Assembly: GCF_900092025.1 (NCBI RefSeq)
Contig: NZ_FLTX01000025.1
Span: 88,447 to 152,446, forward strand
DNA: 64,000 nt
Direction: 5' to 3'
Source of the DNA: Xanthomonas bromi
GTDB taxonomy: Bacteria; Pseudomonadota; Gammaproteobacteria; Xanthomonadales; Xanthomonadaceae
Shown here piece after piece: positions 1 through 9,273 of this stretch; the first letter of the stretch is position 1; each line of letters begins with the position of its first letter. The position numbers were made by a program, and so were the translations under genes. The notes under the pieces are model-generated. The model was given only the letters and a program-made list of their open reading frames with translations. It had not been told where the DNA came from and made no database searches.

Positions 1-567
1 GCCGGTGAAGCCGGTCGTGGTTTCGCAGTGGTCGCCGACGAGGTGCGCAACCTGTCCGAGCGTTCCACCACCTTCAACGAGCAGATCCGCAAGCTGGCAC
101 ACAGCTCCAAGGAATCGATCGCCAAGGTACGTGAAACGGTCTCGCAGCTGGCATCGCGCCACATGGACCGCTCCCGCGAGGCGCGCCATGAATCGGCCGC
201 CATGCTGGAGAACGTTGCCCAGATCAACGCCTCGTTGGGCGATGGCATGCGCGAAATCTCCGAGTGCGCACGTTCGATCGATGGCAGCGTGGCCGAAGCG
301 GTGCGTGCCCTGCAGTTCGAGGACATCGCCACGCAGACGCTGAGCGGCATCCACACCCATCTGGATCGCCTCACCGCGATCAACCGTGAGGCGGTGGCGC
401 TGCAGGAACTGCTGCATCGCAATGGCGGTGTGTACGACAGCGATCTGGTCGCCGCGCTGGCCAAGGTGTCCAACCGCCTGCGCGACATGCGCGTGGAGTG
501 GGAGCGCCCGCCGCACAAGCCGGTGGCACAACAGGGCATGGGTGCCGGCACGGTCGAGTTGTTCTAG
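1..567 (+). CDS. Methyl-accepting chemotaxis protein, C-terminal part
   Basis: This is the 3' end of a chemoreceptor whose 5' end lies outside the window. The frame is open from base 1. The first residues, AGEAGRGFAVVADEVRNLSE, are the hairpin-tip signature of the MCP signalling domain that contacts CheW and CheA. About 150 residues follow, mostly heptad-rich helix (return arm of the coiled coil), including FEDIATQTL. The tail ends in GTVELF and has no NWETF-type CheR tether. Sensing and membrane parts are not visible, so the ligand is unknown. Position beside cyclic-di-GMP and flagellar genes fits a motility receptor. The family call is secure. Confidence 0.93.
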   Translation, partial: AGEAGRGFAVVADEVRNLSERSTTFNEQIRKLAHSSKESIAKVRETVSQLASRHMDRSREARHESAAMLENVAQINASLGDGMREISECARSIDGSVAEAVRALQFEDIATQTLSGIHTHLDRLTAINREAVALQELLHRNGGVYDSDLVAALAKVSNRLRDMRVEWERPPHKPVAQQGMGAGTVELF

Positions 568-602
568 ACCGATGCCGCAACACAAGCGCTGATTTCGACA
601 TT

Positions 603-618
603 CCCCGGCCCGCCGGGG
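603..618 (+). terminator. Short GC hairpin after the chemoreceptor
   Basis: A 7-bp perfect stem (CCCCGGC / GCCGGGG) with a 2-base loop lies 36 bases after the receptor stop. Only a weak T-rich stretch follows, so it may be an inefficient terminator or an attenuating hairpin. Confidence 0.4.
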
Positions 619-652
619 ATTTGTCGTTCCGTAACGACCTGGTATTCCGCTC

Positions 653-937
653 ATGAACCTTCTTGCCCCGACCATCGATGCCTCCACTGCCGCACTGCAG
701 GCCGCCGCACTGGCTGGCGCGCACGCCGAGCGCATCGCACAAAGCGATGCAGCAAAGCCCACGCTGCGGTCCGTACGCCTGCCAGCCGCGCTGGAACGGC
801 TGGAGCTTGCCGCCCAAGCGGAAATCAAGGCATTGATCAACCCGCGCCGCGATTGCAGCGAAAACGACATGCTGTTTGCGACCGTGGCGTGGGACCTCGG
901 GCTGGACGGCGCCGCGGTGGGCGCCTCCAGGCGCTGA
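653..937 (+). CDS. Small hypothetical protein (94 aa)
   Basis: I do not recognise this protein. It is a 94-residue, alanine-rich, mostly helical product with no signal peptide or membrane segment. It has the third-position GC bias expected of a real gene here, lies 85 bases after the chemoreceptor and has the same strand. No strong ribosome-binding site precedes the ATG. It may be co-transcribed with the receptor by read-through of the hairpin between them. Function cannot be assigned. It could be a strain-variable motility accessory protein. Confidence 0.5.
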   Translation: MNLLAPTIDASTAALQAAALAGAHAERIAQSDAAKPTLRSVRLPAALERLELAAQAEIKALINPRRDCSENDMLFATVAWDLGLDGAAVGASRR

Positions 938-1213
938 TGCAATACCGGCGGGGATGCCTCGGCAGGCGCCCCCGCCGCGTTGTTGGACTGCCCGATTTCA
1001 GGCTGTTGAGCCTTGCGAATCTACCGCTCTCGCGGCATCGCTCATGTCCCGCGTACGCGTTCCTTGACCACCCTGCCCGGCCGAGACTCGCTCACCCCGG
1101 CTGTGTTTTTTGTCAGGACGGTCCAGCGCCGCTACCATCCAACTCACCGCCTGAGCCCGTTACCAATCCGGGCGATCAGCATGCTTTCTTCTTCGGATTG
1201 AGCGCTGGATGCC

Positions 1214-1897
1214 ATGAAAACCCGTTGCCTGGCGTTGCTTGCAGTAGCGCTCTCTCACTCGGCCAATGCGGCAGATGAGAGGGTATACATTGAATTTCTC
1301 TGGGATGCCCGGCCACCGCATTCGATTGCCCGCCAGCAAACCATCCAGTTTTTGACCGATGGTCAGCACGCCCACCAGGTGTGTGTCGCGACCGATTCCG
1401 CCGAGACCGATGTAGGCGGGTTGGTAGTGAAGGTGTTCGATGCCTCCGGGCAGGAAGTGTCGAGCCACCAGTACCCCGACTACCGTGGCGTCAAGCACTG
1501 CTACGTTGCCGATCTGGGCCAGGGAGGCACGCCTGGACTGTGGACGTTTCGCGCAAGCACAGGCGATGGCCGCAGCGGGGAAGAGACGCTACAGGTCCAT
1601 GCCAGGCTGGCAGACTCGCCACTGTCGAAGGATCCGGGAACACCGTATGTCGTTGGCCGCCCGAACTATGACAGTGCGATCCCGCCGGCTGAGTGGCGTG
1701 GCCGCCTGGTCTGGGAAATGCAGGTCAATCCGCAAGGCACGGTCACCGACGTCACCGTGGTGACAGCAGAAGGCGTTGGCTTGAACCTTCGCGACCGCGC
1801 GATCGCGGCTGGCTACCTGTCCCTTTTCTACCCTGATAAACGGCGAGAGCGCACACCGCTGCTCTGGAGGCGCGAGCTGTCGTTCGGACCGGAATAA
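1214..1897 (+). CDS. Exported protein with TonB-C-like end (227 aa)
   Basis: Residues 1-20 form a Sec signal peptide ending ANA-A, so the product should be exported to the periplasm or envelope. The middle has two cysteines (C37 and about C71) that could form a disulphide. The last 70 residues (VWEMQVNPQGTVTDVTVV, then a helix and a basic end) resemble the beta-alpha-beta fold of TonB/TolA C-terminal domains, but no proline-rich spacer or transmembrane anchor is present. It is therefore unlikely to be a working TonB. Role unknown. It stands alone, with non-coding sequence on both sides. Confidence 0.65.
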   Translation: MKTRCLALLAVALSHSANAADERVYIEFLWDARPPHSIARQQTIQFLTDGQHAHQVCVATDSAETDVGGLVVKVFDASGQEVSSHQYPDYRGVKHCYVADLGQGGTPGLWTFRASTGDGRSGEETLQVHARLADSPLSKDPGTPYVVGRPNYDSAIPPAEWRGRLVWEMQVNPQGTVTDVTVVTAEGVGLNLRDRAIAAGYLSLFYPDKRRERTPLLWRRELSFGPE

Positions 1898-2375
1898 GAC
1901 CGGCACGGTATCGGTCGATCACGCTACATCAGTCGATGCTTACCGCGTGACACGGGTGAGCTGGCCGTCATGCACGGATGCACGGGACAACAGCCCACGT
2001 TGTTCGTCGACCTATCGGGCCATTCTGGATCCGTTCGCTGGGTGTCTCCAATCGCTTCCGGGGAGATCCATACCACTCTGCCCTGATGCAGAGGCGACGC
2101 GTCTGGACCGGACTGGCGCCCCTGTCCAGCAACGACAGCATCGAGGTGGTTGCACGATGTGCCAAGGTCCGCTGGGACGAGCAAGCGCGATCTGCGCCGC
2201 TTGCGATGCACGTGCTGAACATCAGGTTGAGATCTGCGCCAGATCGCCCGGTGCAGGCAATCAGCAAACCTGTCGCCTGTCGTCGTAGCGCAGTGGAGCG
2301 GCATGGAGCAGATCACATAACCGGGGATAAGTGCGCGGCGCCCCGCCTGCGGTGCAGGCAGGGCAAATGGCTTAG
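1898..2375. other. Intergenic, no supported gene
   Basis: About 480 bases between the exported protein and the convergent PAS-GGDEF-EAL gene. Several short open frames occur on both strands, but none shows a ribosome-binding site, a coherent protein or family features. I see no clear terminator or repeat. Confidence 0.5.
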
Positions 2376-5162
2376 TTAGCTGGCGATCACCAGCCGTGCA
2401 CCCAGGCGCATGCCGGCTTCGGCTTCGCGCAGCCACTGCGCCATGTCGCGTGGCGACAACGGGCGCGAGTAGAAGTAGCCCTGAATCTCGTCGCAGCCCT
2501 GCTGGCGTAGCAAGGCATCTTCCTGCACGGTCTCCACGCCTTCGGCGACGACCTGCATGCCCAGCGCGTGGCCCAGATGCACGATGGCCTGGGTGACTTC
2601 GGCGGTGTTAGCGTCGTCGAGCATGCCTTGGACGAAGCTGCGGTCGATCTTCAGGCGCTGCACCGGGAAGCGGTTAAGGTAATGCAGATTCGAAAAGCCG
2701 GTGCCGAAGTCATCCACCGCCAGCAGCACGCCGTTCTGCTCGAACAATTCGAAGCAGCGGCGCAGCGAATCCGAATCGCGAATCAAGGCAGATTCGGTCA
2801 ATTCCAGTTCCAGGCGCGAGGGCGGCCAGCTGTTGTCGCGGCAGATTTCCAGCACGCGCTCGGCAAAGCCGCGCTCGCGCAACTGTACGGCCGAGACGTT
2901 GACCGCAATGCGGCTGAAATTGAGCCCGGCGCGGTCCCAGACCACCGCCTGGCGGCAGGCTTCGCCGATGACCCATTCGCCCAGACGCACGATCTCGCCG
3001 CACTCTTCCGCGATCGGGATGAATTCGACCGGGCTGCAGGGGCCATGGCCGTGGCGATTCCAGCGCATCAGCGCTTCGATCGCCGGCGATGCATCGCCCA
3101 CGGTGTTGACCAGTGGCTGGTAGACCAGTGTGAACTCTTCGCGCTCGAGTGCGCCTTGTAGCGCATGCTCGAGCTCCAGGCGGCGCTGCGCACGCAGCAG
3201 CACGTCCTGGCTGTAGTAATGGAAGGTGTTGCGGCCGGAGTCTTTGGCCGCGTACATCGCCGCGTCGGCGGCGCGCAGCAGGCTATCGAAGTCCGACAGA
3301 CCCTCTCCCTGCAGCGCAATGCCGATGCTGGCACCGAGCTTGAGGGTGACCTGGTCCTTGCGCAGCGGCTCGCCGAGTGCAGCAATCAACTTGCGCGCCA
3401 CATGGCCGGCGTCTTCGGGCTCGGACATATCGCGCAGCAGCACGATGAATTCATCGTCGCTGAAGCGGCCGAACAGGTCGCTGTTACGCAGATGCTGATG
3501 CAGGCGCGCCGAGGCGAGCTTGAGCAGGTTGTCGCCGGTGGCATGTCCGAACGAGTCGTTGATGCTCTTGAAGCCATCCAGATCGATCAGCAGCATGGCC
3601 AGCACCTGGCCGCGCTCGTTGGCTTCGCGGATGGCGTTTTCTGCCTGCTCGCGCAGCAGAAAGCGGTTCGGCAGCCCGGTCAGGCGGTCGTAGTGCGCCA
3701 GCAGCTCGATACGTTCGTTGGCTTCGCGCTCGCGGGTGACGTCGCGGAACAGGGCGACAAATCGCGGCGGCAGGCCTTCGCGACGGTCCAGTTCGATCAG
3801 CACCTGCACCCAGATGCGCTGACCGGAGTTGCGATAGAAGCACAGCTCCAGTTGCTCGGGCAGGCCGCCATCGGAAATACGCAGCAGCGCCGCTTCGAAA
3901 GCGTCGCGCGAATCCTGGGTGTACAGCGACAGCGCCTGCTCCAGGGTGATGTTTTCCTTGCGCAGGCCATGGATGCGGTAGCACTCCTCGGTCCATTGCA
4001 TGCGGCGAGTGTCGACCTCGATCTCGCAGCCGCCGATCTTGCCCAACGCAGAGACGCGATTGAGCAGTTCGGTGCGCCAACGGATCAGTGCATCGGTCTG
4101 ACGTTGTTCGGTGACGTTCTGCAGCTGGCCCAGCAGACGTATCAAGCTGCCGTCGCCGTCGAACACCGGCTGCGCCCACACCCGCAGATGATGCGGATTA
4201 GCACCGAGCAGCCCGTTGATTTCCAGTTCGAAGTGCACCGGCATGCCTTCGTGCTTGATCTTGCGCCAGGCGCTGCGCAGTTGCGCAACCGAGGGCCGGC
4301 CGAGCAGACGCAGGATGTCGCGAATGCCTTGCAAACGCACGTTCGTCATGCCGAGTTGTTGCAGGAAGTCCTGCGACACCCACAGCACGTCTTGATGCGA
4401 ATCCCAGCTCCAGCTGCCCATGCTGGCGATGCGCTGGGCCTCTTCGAGTTGGGCCTGCTGCTCGCGCAGCTGCTGCTCGAGCAATTTATGATGGTGTACG
4501 TCGGTATGCGTGCCGACCATACGCAGCGGACGGCCGTCGGCGGTGCGCGATACCACGCGGCCGCGATCCAGGATCCAGCGCCATTGGCCATCGTGCTGGC
4601 GCAGCCGGAATTCAGAGACGTAGGTGTCGGTGCGCCCTTCCAGATGCGCTTGCACCGCCGCGCTGACATGCGCGTGGTCTTCCGGGTGAATCAGCCCCGA
4701 CAAGGCGGTGAGATTGTTCGGAAGCGGCTGCTTGGAATACCCAAGCATGCGCGTCCATCGCTCGGAGCGATACACCACATCGGCCGGAATATCCCAATCC
4801 CACAAGCCGTGATCGGCGCTGTCCAGGCCAATTTCCCAGCGACTGGTGCCATCGGCACCCTTGGGCTCGGGAATGCTCAGGGTGAACGCCATCACCTGGC
4901 CCTGTTCGTCGCAGACCGCACGCAACCAGCCTTCGAGCCGACCGCCGCCAGTGCCCGGCAAGACGCACGGAGCCATACCACCGCTGTCGGCCAGCTGGGC
5001 ACGGCTGCTTTCCAAGACGTCGGCATACGCGCCAAGGGTTGCCGGCAATCCGAGGGATTGCGCGACGCGGTTGGCCGCCAGAGGCTGGCCATGCGCATCC
5101 AACACCACCACCGCCGAGGTCAGCGGGTGCTGCAGCATGCTTGCAATGACGCCTGAGTCCAC
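2376..5162 (-). CDS. PAS-GGDEF-EAL cyclic-di-GMP signalling protein
   Basis: A 928-residue cytoplasmic protein with no membrane segment. It contains about three PAS domains (roughly 110-225, 235-355, 360-475), a GGDEF domain (485-645) and an EAL domain (665-915). The GGDEF signature reads FSDDEF at 567-572, so diguanylate cyclase activity is doubtful. The EAL domain keeps EALMRW (696-701), ELTES (787-791), DDFGTG (817-822), KIDRSF and AEGVE, so it should be a working phosphodiesterase. I expect a PAS-controlled cyclic-di-GMP hydrolase acting on motility or virulence. The start is GTG at 5162 with a CGGAG-like site upstream; ATG at 5138 is an alternative. It is divergent from the next kinase gene across 120 bases. 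Confidence 0.9.
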   Translation of the reverse strand: MDSGVIASMLQHPLTSAVVVLDAHGQPLAANRVAQSLGLPATLGAYADVLESSRAQLADSGGMAPCVLPGTGGGRLEGWLRAVCDEQGQVMAFTLSIPEPKGADGTSRWEIGLDSADHGLWDWDIPADVVYRSERWTRMLGYSKQPLPNNLTALSGLIHPEDHAHVSAAVQAHLEGRTDTYVSEFRLRQHDGQWRWILDRGRVVSRTADGRPLRMVGTHTDVHHHKLLEQQLREQQAQLEEAQRIASMGSWSWDSHQDVLWVSQDFLQQLGMTNVRLQGIRDILRLLGRPSVAQLRSAWRKIKHEGMPVHFELEINGLLGANPHHLRVWAQPVFDGDGSLIRLLGQLQNVTEQRQTDALIRWRTELLNRVSALGKIGGCEIEVDTRRMQWTEECYRIHGLRKENITLEQALSLYTQDSRDAFEAALLRISDGGLPEQLELCFYRNSGQRIWVQVLIELDRREGLPPRFVALFRDVTREREANERIELLAHYDRLTGLPNRFLLREQAENAIREANERGQVLAMLLIDLDGFKSINDSFGHATGDNLLKLASARLHQHLRNSDLFGRFSDDEFIVLLRDMSEPEDAGHVARKLIAALGEPLRKDQVTLKLGASIGIALQGEGLSDFDSLLRAADAAMYAAKDSGRNTFHYYSQDVLLRAQRRLELEHALQGALEREEFTLVYQPLVNTVGDASPAIEALMRWNRHGHGPCSPVEFIPIAEECGEIVRLGEWVIGEACRQAVVWDRAGLNFSRIAVNVSAVQLRERGFAERVLEICRDNSWPPSRLELELTESALIRDSDSLRRCFELFEQNGVLLAVDDFGTGFSNLHYLNRFPVQRLKIDRSFVQGMLDDANTAEVTQAIVHLGHALGMQVVAEGVETVQEDALLRQQGCDEIQGYFYSRPLSPRDMAQWLREAEAGMRLGARLVIAS

Positions 5163-5282
5163 TCTGGAACACTCCGAAGAATCGACCCCGGCCTTCGGAG
5201 TCGCAATGGATAACGGCCGTGCCGTCGATTAGTTGAGCCGCCTGTTTCGCGCTGGGCCGAACCGGCCCCGGTTACGGCTAAG

Positions 5283-7415
5283 ATGGCTGCATCACCAGCA
5301 CCCAAGGTCGTCCGCGGATCCATGCAACAGCCCGTCGCCGCGCCCGCGTTTTCGTCCGCCCCCGTCTCCTGTCTTCGCCTCGCCAAGCGCCTGCAGCAAG
5401 GTCTGTGGACCCTGACCGGCCTGTATCTGCTGGTGGGGGCGGTCTGGCTGCTGCTGGGCAACCGGCTACTCCACCTGGCCGGCGCCGCCATCCCGGAGCG
5501 CTGGTCGGACGCGAGCTTTCTGATGGCGTCCAGCATCGTCATCCATCTGGTGCTGCGCCGCTTCACCAGCTTGATCGTGGACGAGTACGCCAAGCTGGCG
5601 CAGTCCGAGGCCTTGCTGCAGGCCAAGTTCCTGGCCCTGCCCAGCCCCGCCTTCATCTACGACCTCACCACGATGCGCATCCTCGATGCCAATCCGGCAG
5701 CGCTGGAATTCTTCGGCTGGGAGCGCGACGAGTTCCTGCAACAGACGCTGCAGGCGATCTGGCCCAATGCCGACAGCGAGCGGCTGGAAGAGGTGATTGC
5801 GCAGATCCGGGGCAAGGGAGATGCCACCTGCGTGTTGAACGAAGATCTGCTGACGCGCAGCGGCCCGCGGCATGTGGAGGTGCGTAGCAACCAACTGCAT
5901 CTGTCCAGCGGCCCTGCCCGTCTGGTGGTCACCGTGGACCGCAGCGAGGAGCGCCAGGCGCAGCATCTGCGCGACGAGGCGCTCGAACGCCTGGAGGAAG
6001 CGCAGAGCATCGCGCGGCTGGGCTCCTGGCAGCTGGATCGCTCCACCGGCCTGGGCCGCTATTCGCCGGCGGTCTATCGCCTGCTGGGGCGCAGCGTGCC
6101 GATGCATCGTCGCGAGCATCGGATGGAAGAATTGCTGACCGCCTCCGACAGCGCCACCCAAGCGCGGATCGAACGCATGATCGAAGACATGTGTACTGGT
6201 GGCGAGGTGCAGATCGATGTGCTGTTGCCGCTGACCGGTGGCGATTCGCAGCCGCGCACCGTGCATCTGCGTGCGGAAAGCGTGACCAGCCCCAGCGGCG
6301 TGCGCCATGTCCACGGCACCTTGCAGGACGTCAGCGAACGCGAGCAATCGCGCCGGCTGCTGCGCGAACGCGAGGAGCAGTTTCGCGAGCTGGTGCGCGT
6401 GCTGCCCGACGGTGTGCTGATCCTGGCCGACGAGCATGTGATGTACGCCAACGCAGCCGGCTCGGCCCAGTTCGGCTTCCAGGGCGAAACCATCCTGGGC
6501 GAGCCGTTGCAGACTCTGGTCGGCGACAACGACCTGCCTGTGGTGCGCGAGTACCTGCGCGCAGGCAGCGATCGCAGTGAGCCGGTCTCCAGCGCACGCG
6601 CGATGCGCCGCCGCGATGGCAGCACCTTCTACGCCGGTCTGTCGGCCGGCGATATCCGTTATGGCGGGCGCAGCTGCAAGTTGCTGGTGGTGCGCGATCT
6701 GAGCGAACCTGAGCGCATGCGCGATGCCCTGGCCGAGAGCAATGCCGAACTGCAGGCGATGGCCAAGCGCCTGTTCTCGTTGCAAGAGGACGAGCGGCGC
6801 GCCATCTCGCGCGATCTGCACGACGACATCGGGCAGGCGATCACCGCGATGAAGCTGTCCGCGCATGCGGCCTTGGATGAACCCAACGCCGACGCGCGCC
6901 GCGAGGATCTTCTGGAAGTGGTGTCGCTGGCCGACAGTACGGTGACCAAGCTGCGCAACTTGTCGATGCTGTTACGTCCGCCACAACTCGATGCCTTGGG
7001 CCTGGAAGCGGCATTGCGCTGGCAGGCGTCGATGCTGTTCCGCGCATCGCAGGTGCGGCTGGAGCTGGACATTCACGCGCTCGAAGAACGGCCGGGCAAC
7101 GAGATCGAGCAAGCCTGCTTCCGGATCGCGCAGGAGAGCCTGACCAATGCATTGCGGCACGCATGCGCGGGCGAAGTGCGCCTGCATCTGCATTCGGTCG
7201 ACGGCGACAGTTTCCTCCTGGAAGTCAGCGATGATGGCGATGGATTCGAGCCAGAGGGCCCGCGCGGGCTTGGGCTGATCGTGATGCGTGAGCGTGCGCA
7301 AACCGTAGGCGGTACGCTCGCGATAGAATCAGCACCCGGAGCAGGCACGCGCGTGACGTTGCGCCTGCCCTATCACCCGGTCGGCGAGTCCGTCCACGAC
7401 GATGGTGGACGTTGA
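5283..7415 (+). CDS. PAS histidine kinase, RavS-like
   Basis: A 710-residue kinase with two N-terminal membrane helices (about 41-63 and 75-95), then about three PAS domains (112-220, 235-350, 365-475), a HisKA_3 dimerisation helix with the phospho-accepting histidine H513 in RDLHDDIGQ, and a HATPase domain (605-697) with NALRHA, DDGDGF and GLGL motifs. It ends 3 bases before the RavR-like regulator, so the two are co-transcribed and probably partners, as in the RavS/RavR system described in Xanthomonas campestris. The RavS name is inferred from context because a related kinase lies on the other side. ATG at 5322 is a possible alternative start. Confidence 0.88.
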   Translation: MAASPAPKVVRGSMQQPVAAPAFSSAPVSCLRLAKRLQQGLWTLTGLYLLVGAVWLLLGNRLLHLAGAAIPERWSDASFLMASSIVIHLVLRRFTSLIVDEYAKLAQSEALLQAKFLALPSPAFIYDLTTMRILDANPAALEFFGWERDEFLQQTLQAIWPNADSERLEEVIAQIRGKGDATCVLNEDLLTRSGPRHVEVRSNQLHLSSGPARLVVTVDRSEERQAQHLRDEALERLEEAQSIARLGSWQLDRSTGLGRYSPAVYRLLGRSVPMHRREHRMEELLTASDSATQARIERMIEDMCTGGEVQIDVLLPLTGGDSQPRTVHLRAESVTSPSGVRHVHGTLQDVSEREQSRRLLREREEQFRELVRVLPDGVLILADEHVMYANAAGSAQFGFQGETILGEPLQTLVGDNDLPVVREYLRAGSDRSEPVSSARAMRRRDGSTFYAGLSAGDIRYGGRSCKLLVVRDLSEPERMRDALAESNAELQAMAKRLFSLQEDERRAISRDLHDDIGQAITAMKLSAHAALDEPNADARREDLLEVVSLADSTVTKLRNLSMLLRPPQLDALGLEAALRWQASMLFRASQVRLELDIHALEERPGNEIEQACFRIAQESLTNALRHACAGEVRLHLHSVDGDSFLLEVSDDGDGFEPEGPRGLGLIVMRERAQTVGGTLAIESAPGAGTRVTLRLPYHPVGESVHDDGGR

Positions 7416-7418
7416 GTC

Positions 7419-9140
7419 ATGTGGAGTCCCGTAATCCCGCCCGGACTGGAAATCGTCAAGCCGACCCGGCTTGGCGCGGGCAACCCCGAATTACTGCATT
7501 TGGTGGATGCGGCCGCATCCGGCGGCCCGCCGCTGATGATTTTCCACATCGATATCGATCACTTCGCCTCGATCAACGAGAACATGAGTGGCGAGGTCGG
7601 CGATCAGGCGCTGACACTGGTAGCACGCCGGCTGCAGGACTTCCTCGGAACCCGCGGCAAACTGTGGCGCCACGGCAGCGATGAGATGATCGTGGTGGCG
7701 GTGCGTCGCGAAGAAACGCAGCTGCCGGAAGACTTCGCCGAAGAAATCCGCCAGCAACTGGAACTTCCGCTGTCGGTGCTGCCGTATACCTTGTTCATGA
7801 CCGGCAAAGTCGGTATCAGCCTGTGCCCGGAACACTCCACCTCGCTGTCCGCGCTGCTGGATTACGCCGAAGAAGCCAGCTACCAGGCGGCACGAGAAGG
7901 CGGCAACACGGTACGGCTGTACACGCGCAACTCGACCACCAACGCGCATAGCGAAAGCATCATTGCGCGGCAGATCGTCGATGCAATCCCGCACGGCGAA
8001 TTGCGTCTACGTTACCAACCGCTGGTGAGCGCGCGCGACGGCCGCATCGTCGGCATGGAGGCGCTGCTGCGCTGGCAGTCGCCGACCCTGGGCATGCTGG
8101 TGCCCGAGCGCTTCATGCGTACCGCCGAGCGGCTGGGTGTGATCGTGCAGATCGGCGAATGGGTGCTGCAGAATGCGGTGCGCCAGGCGCGCCTATGGCG
8201 CGATCAGGGTTTCGATGATTTCAGCATTGCAGTGAACGTCTCTACGCTGCAGCTACTGCGCCCGGGCTTCTTCAACGAAGTGATGGCGATGCTGCAGACC
8301 GCCGGCGTGCCGGCGCAGTTCGTCACGCTGGAGATCAACGAAAGCGCGTTGACCAACAACGTGAACTTCGTCCACGAGACGATGGCCAACCTGCGCAACG
8401 AAGGCATCAGCCTGAGCCTGGACAACTTCGGCACCGGCGATTCCAGCCTGAGCGCGCTGGTGCGCTACCCAGTGGACCGGCTGAAGATCGACCGCAGCTT
8501 CATCAAGAGCGCGCCAGCCGGCAGCCGCGAAGCCGCGATTGCGCGCGCCATCATCGCCATGGGCCATCAGTTGGGCATGACGGTGATTGCAAACGGTGTG
8601 GAATCGCAGGCGCAATTGGGATTTTTGCGTCGCAACGATTGCGACATCTTCCAGGGCTATCTGTTCGGCGAGCCGATGTCGGCCGAGTCGGCCGGCATGG
8701 CGTTGCGTCGGCGCTATCTGCGCCCGGAATCGTTCGCCGAAAGCCGCCCAGACCGCACCTTGCTGCTACTGGACGACGAAGAGAACGTGCTGCGCTCGCT
8801 GGTGCGTCTGTTCCGTCGCGACGGCTACCGGATCCTGGCGGCCGGCAATGTGCGCGACGCGTTCGACCTGCTCGCCACCAACGACGTGCAGGTGATCCTG
8901 TCGGACCAGCGCATGAGCGACATGAGCGGCACCGAGTTCCTGGGCCGGGTCAAGATGCTCTATCCCGACACCGTGCGCCTGGTGCTCTCCGGCTACACGG
9001 ATCTGGCCACGGTGACCGAAGCGATCAACCGCGGCGCGATCTACCGCTTCCTGACCAAGCCCTGGAACGACGACGAACTGCGCGAACATATTCGCCAGGC
9101 CTTCCGCACGCATGACGAGTTGCGGAATGGCCGGGAATAG
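7419..9140 (+). CDS. ravR: GGDEF-EAL-REC response regulator, RavR-like
   Basis: A 573-residue protein with a degenerate GGDEF domain (about 35-165, signature HGSDE at 85-89), an EAL domain (185-430) and a C-terminal receiver (447-565). Receiver residues are D452/D453, phosphorylation site D496 and K547. This unusual order matches RavR, which links a two-component signal to cyclic-di-GMP and virulence in Xanthomonas. EALLRW (214-219), VNVS, EINES (305-309) and KIDRSF are kept. However, DDFGTG is DNFGTG (N336) and AEGVE is ANGVE (N392), both at metal-binding positions of active EAL enzymes, so catalytic activity is uncertain. It lies between two sensor kinases that could both feed its receiver. 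Confidence 0.85.
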   Translation: MWSPVIPPGLEIVKPTRLGAGNPELLHLVDAAASGGPPLMIFHIDIDHFASINENMSGEVGDQALTLVARRLQDFLGTRGKLWRHGSDEMIVVAVRREETQLPEDFAEEIRQQLELPLSVLPYTLFMTGKVGISLCPEHSTSLSALLDYAEEASYQAAREGGNTVRLYTRNSTTNAHSESIIARQIVDAIPHGELRLRYQPLVSARDGRIVGMEALLRWQSPTLGMLVPERFMRTAERLGVIVQIGEWVLQNAVRQARLWRDQGFDDFSIAVNVSTLQLLRPGFFNEVMAMLQTAGVPAQFVTLEINESALTNNVNFVHETMANLRNEGISLSLDNFGTGDSSLSALVRYPVDRLKIDRSFIKSAPAGSREAAIARAIIAMGHQLGMTVIANGVESQAQLGFLRRNDCDIFQGYLFGEPMSAESAGMALRRRYLRPESFAESRPDRTLLLLDDEENVLRSLVRLFRRDGYRILAAGNVRDAFDLLATNDVQVILSDQRMSDMSGTEFLGRVKMLYPDTVRLVLSGYTDLATVTEAINRGAIYRFLTKPWNDDELREHIRQAFRTHDELRNGRE

Positions 9141-9265
9141 GGATTGGGGATTCGGGATTAGTTTAGAGCGGCGTGCGGCGCCTTTGTCTCACAGGGCACA
9201 ATGACGATCAGCAACAGCAAAGCCCGCTCTTGCGAATCCCCCATCCCGAACAACCAATCCCCGCG
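9132..9265. repeat. G/A-rich inverted arms between ravR and the next kinase
   Basis: The left arm (9132-9164) is a run of GGGAATAGGGATTGGGG-type words. The right arm (about 9231-9265) is its approximate reverse complement. It lies between two convergent genes, so it may serve as a bidirectional terminator. The same words recur near 12.1 and 16.6 kb. Confidence 0.6.
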
Positions 9266-9273
9266 CTCCAGCG

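Noticed and set aside
3165..5156. A 663-codon open frame antisense to the PAS-GGDEF-EAL gene
   Set aside because: It is a high-GC shadow frame. It has no family motif or ribosome-binding site, whereas the minus-strand frame has complete PAS and EAL signatures.
5466..6866. A 466-codon open frame antisense to the PAS kinase gene
   Set aside because: His/Gln/Ala-rich shadow of the kinase; no recognisable features.
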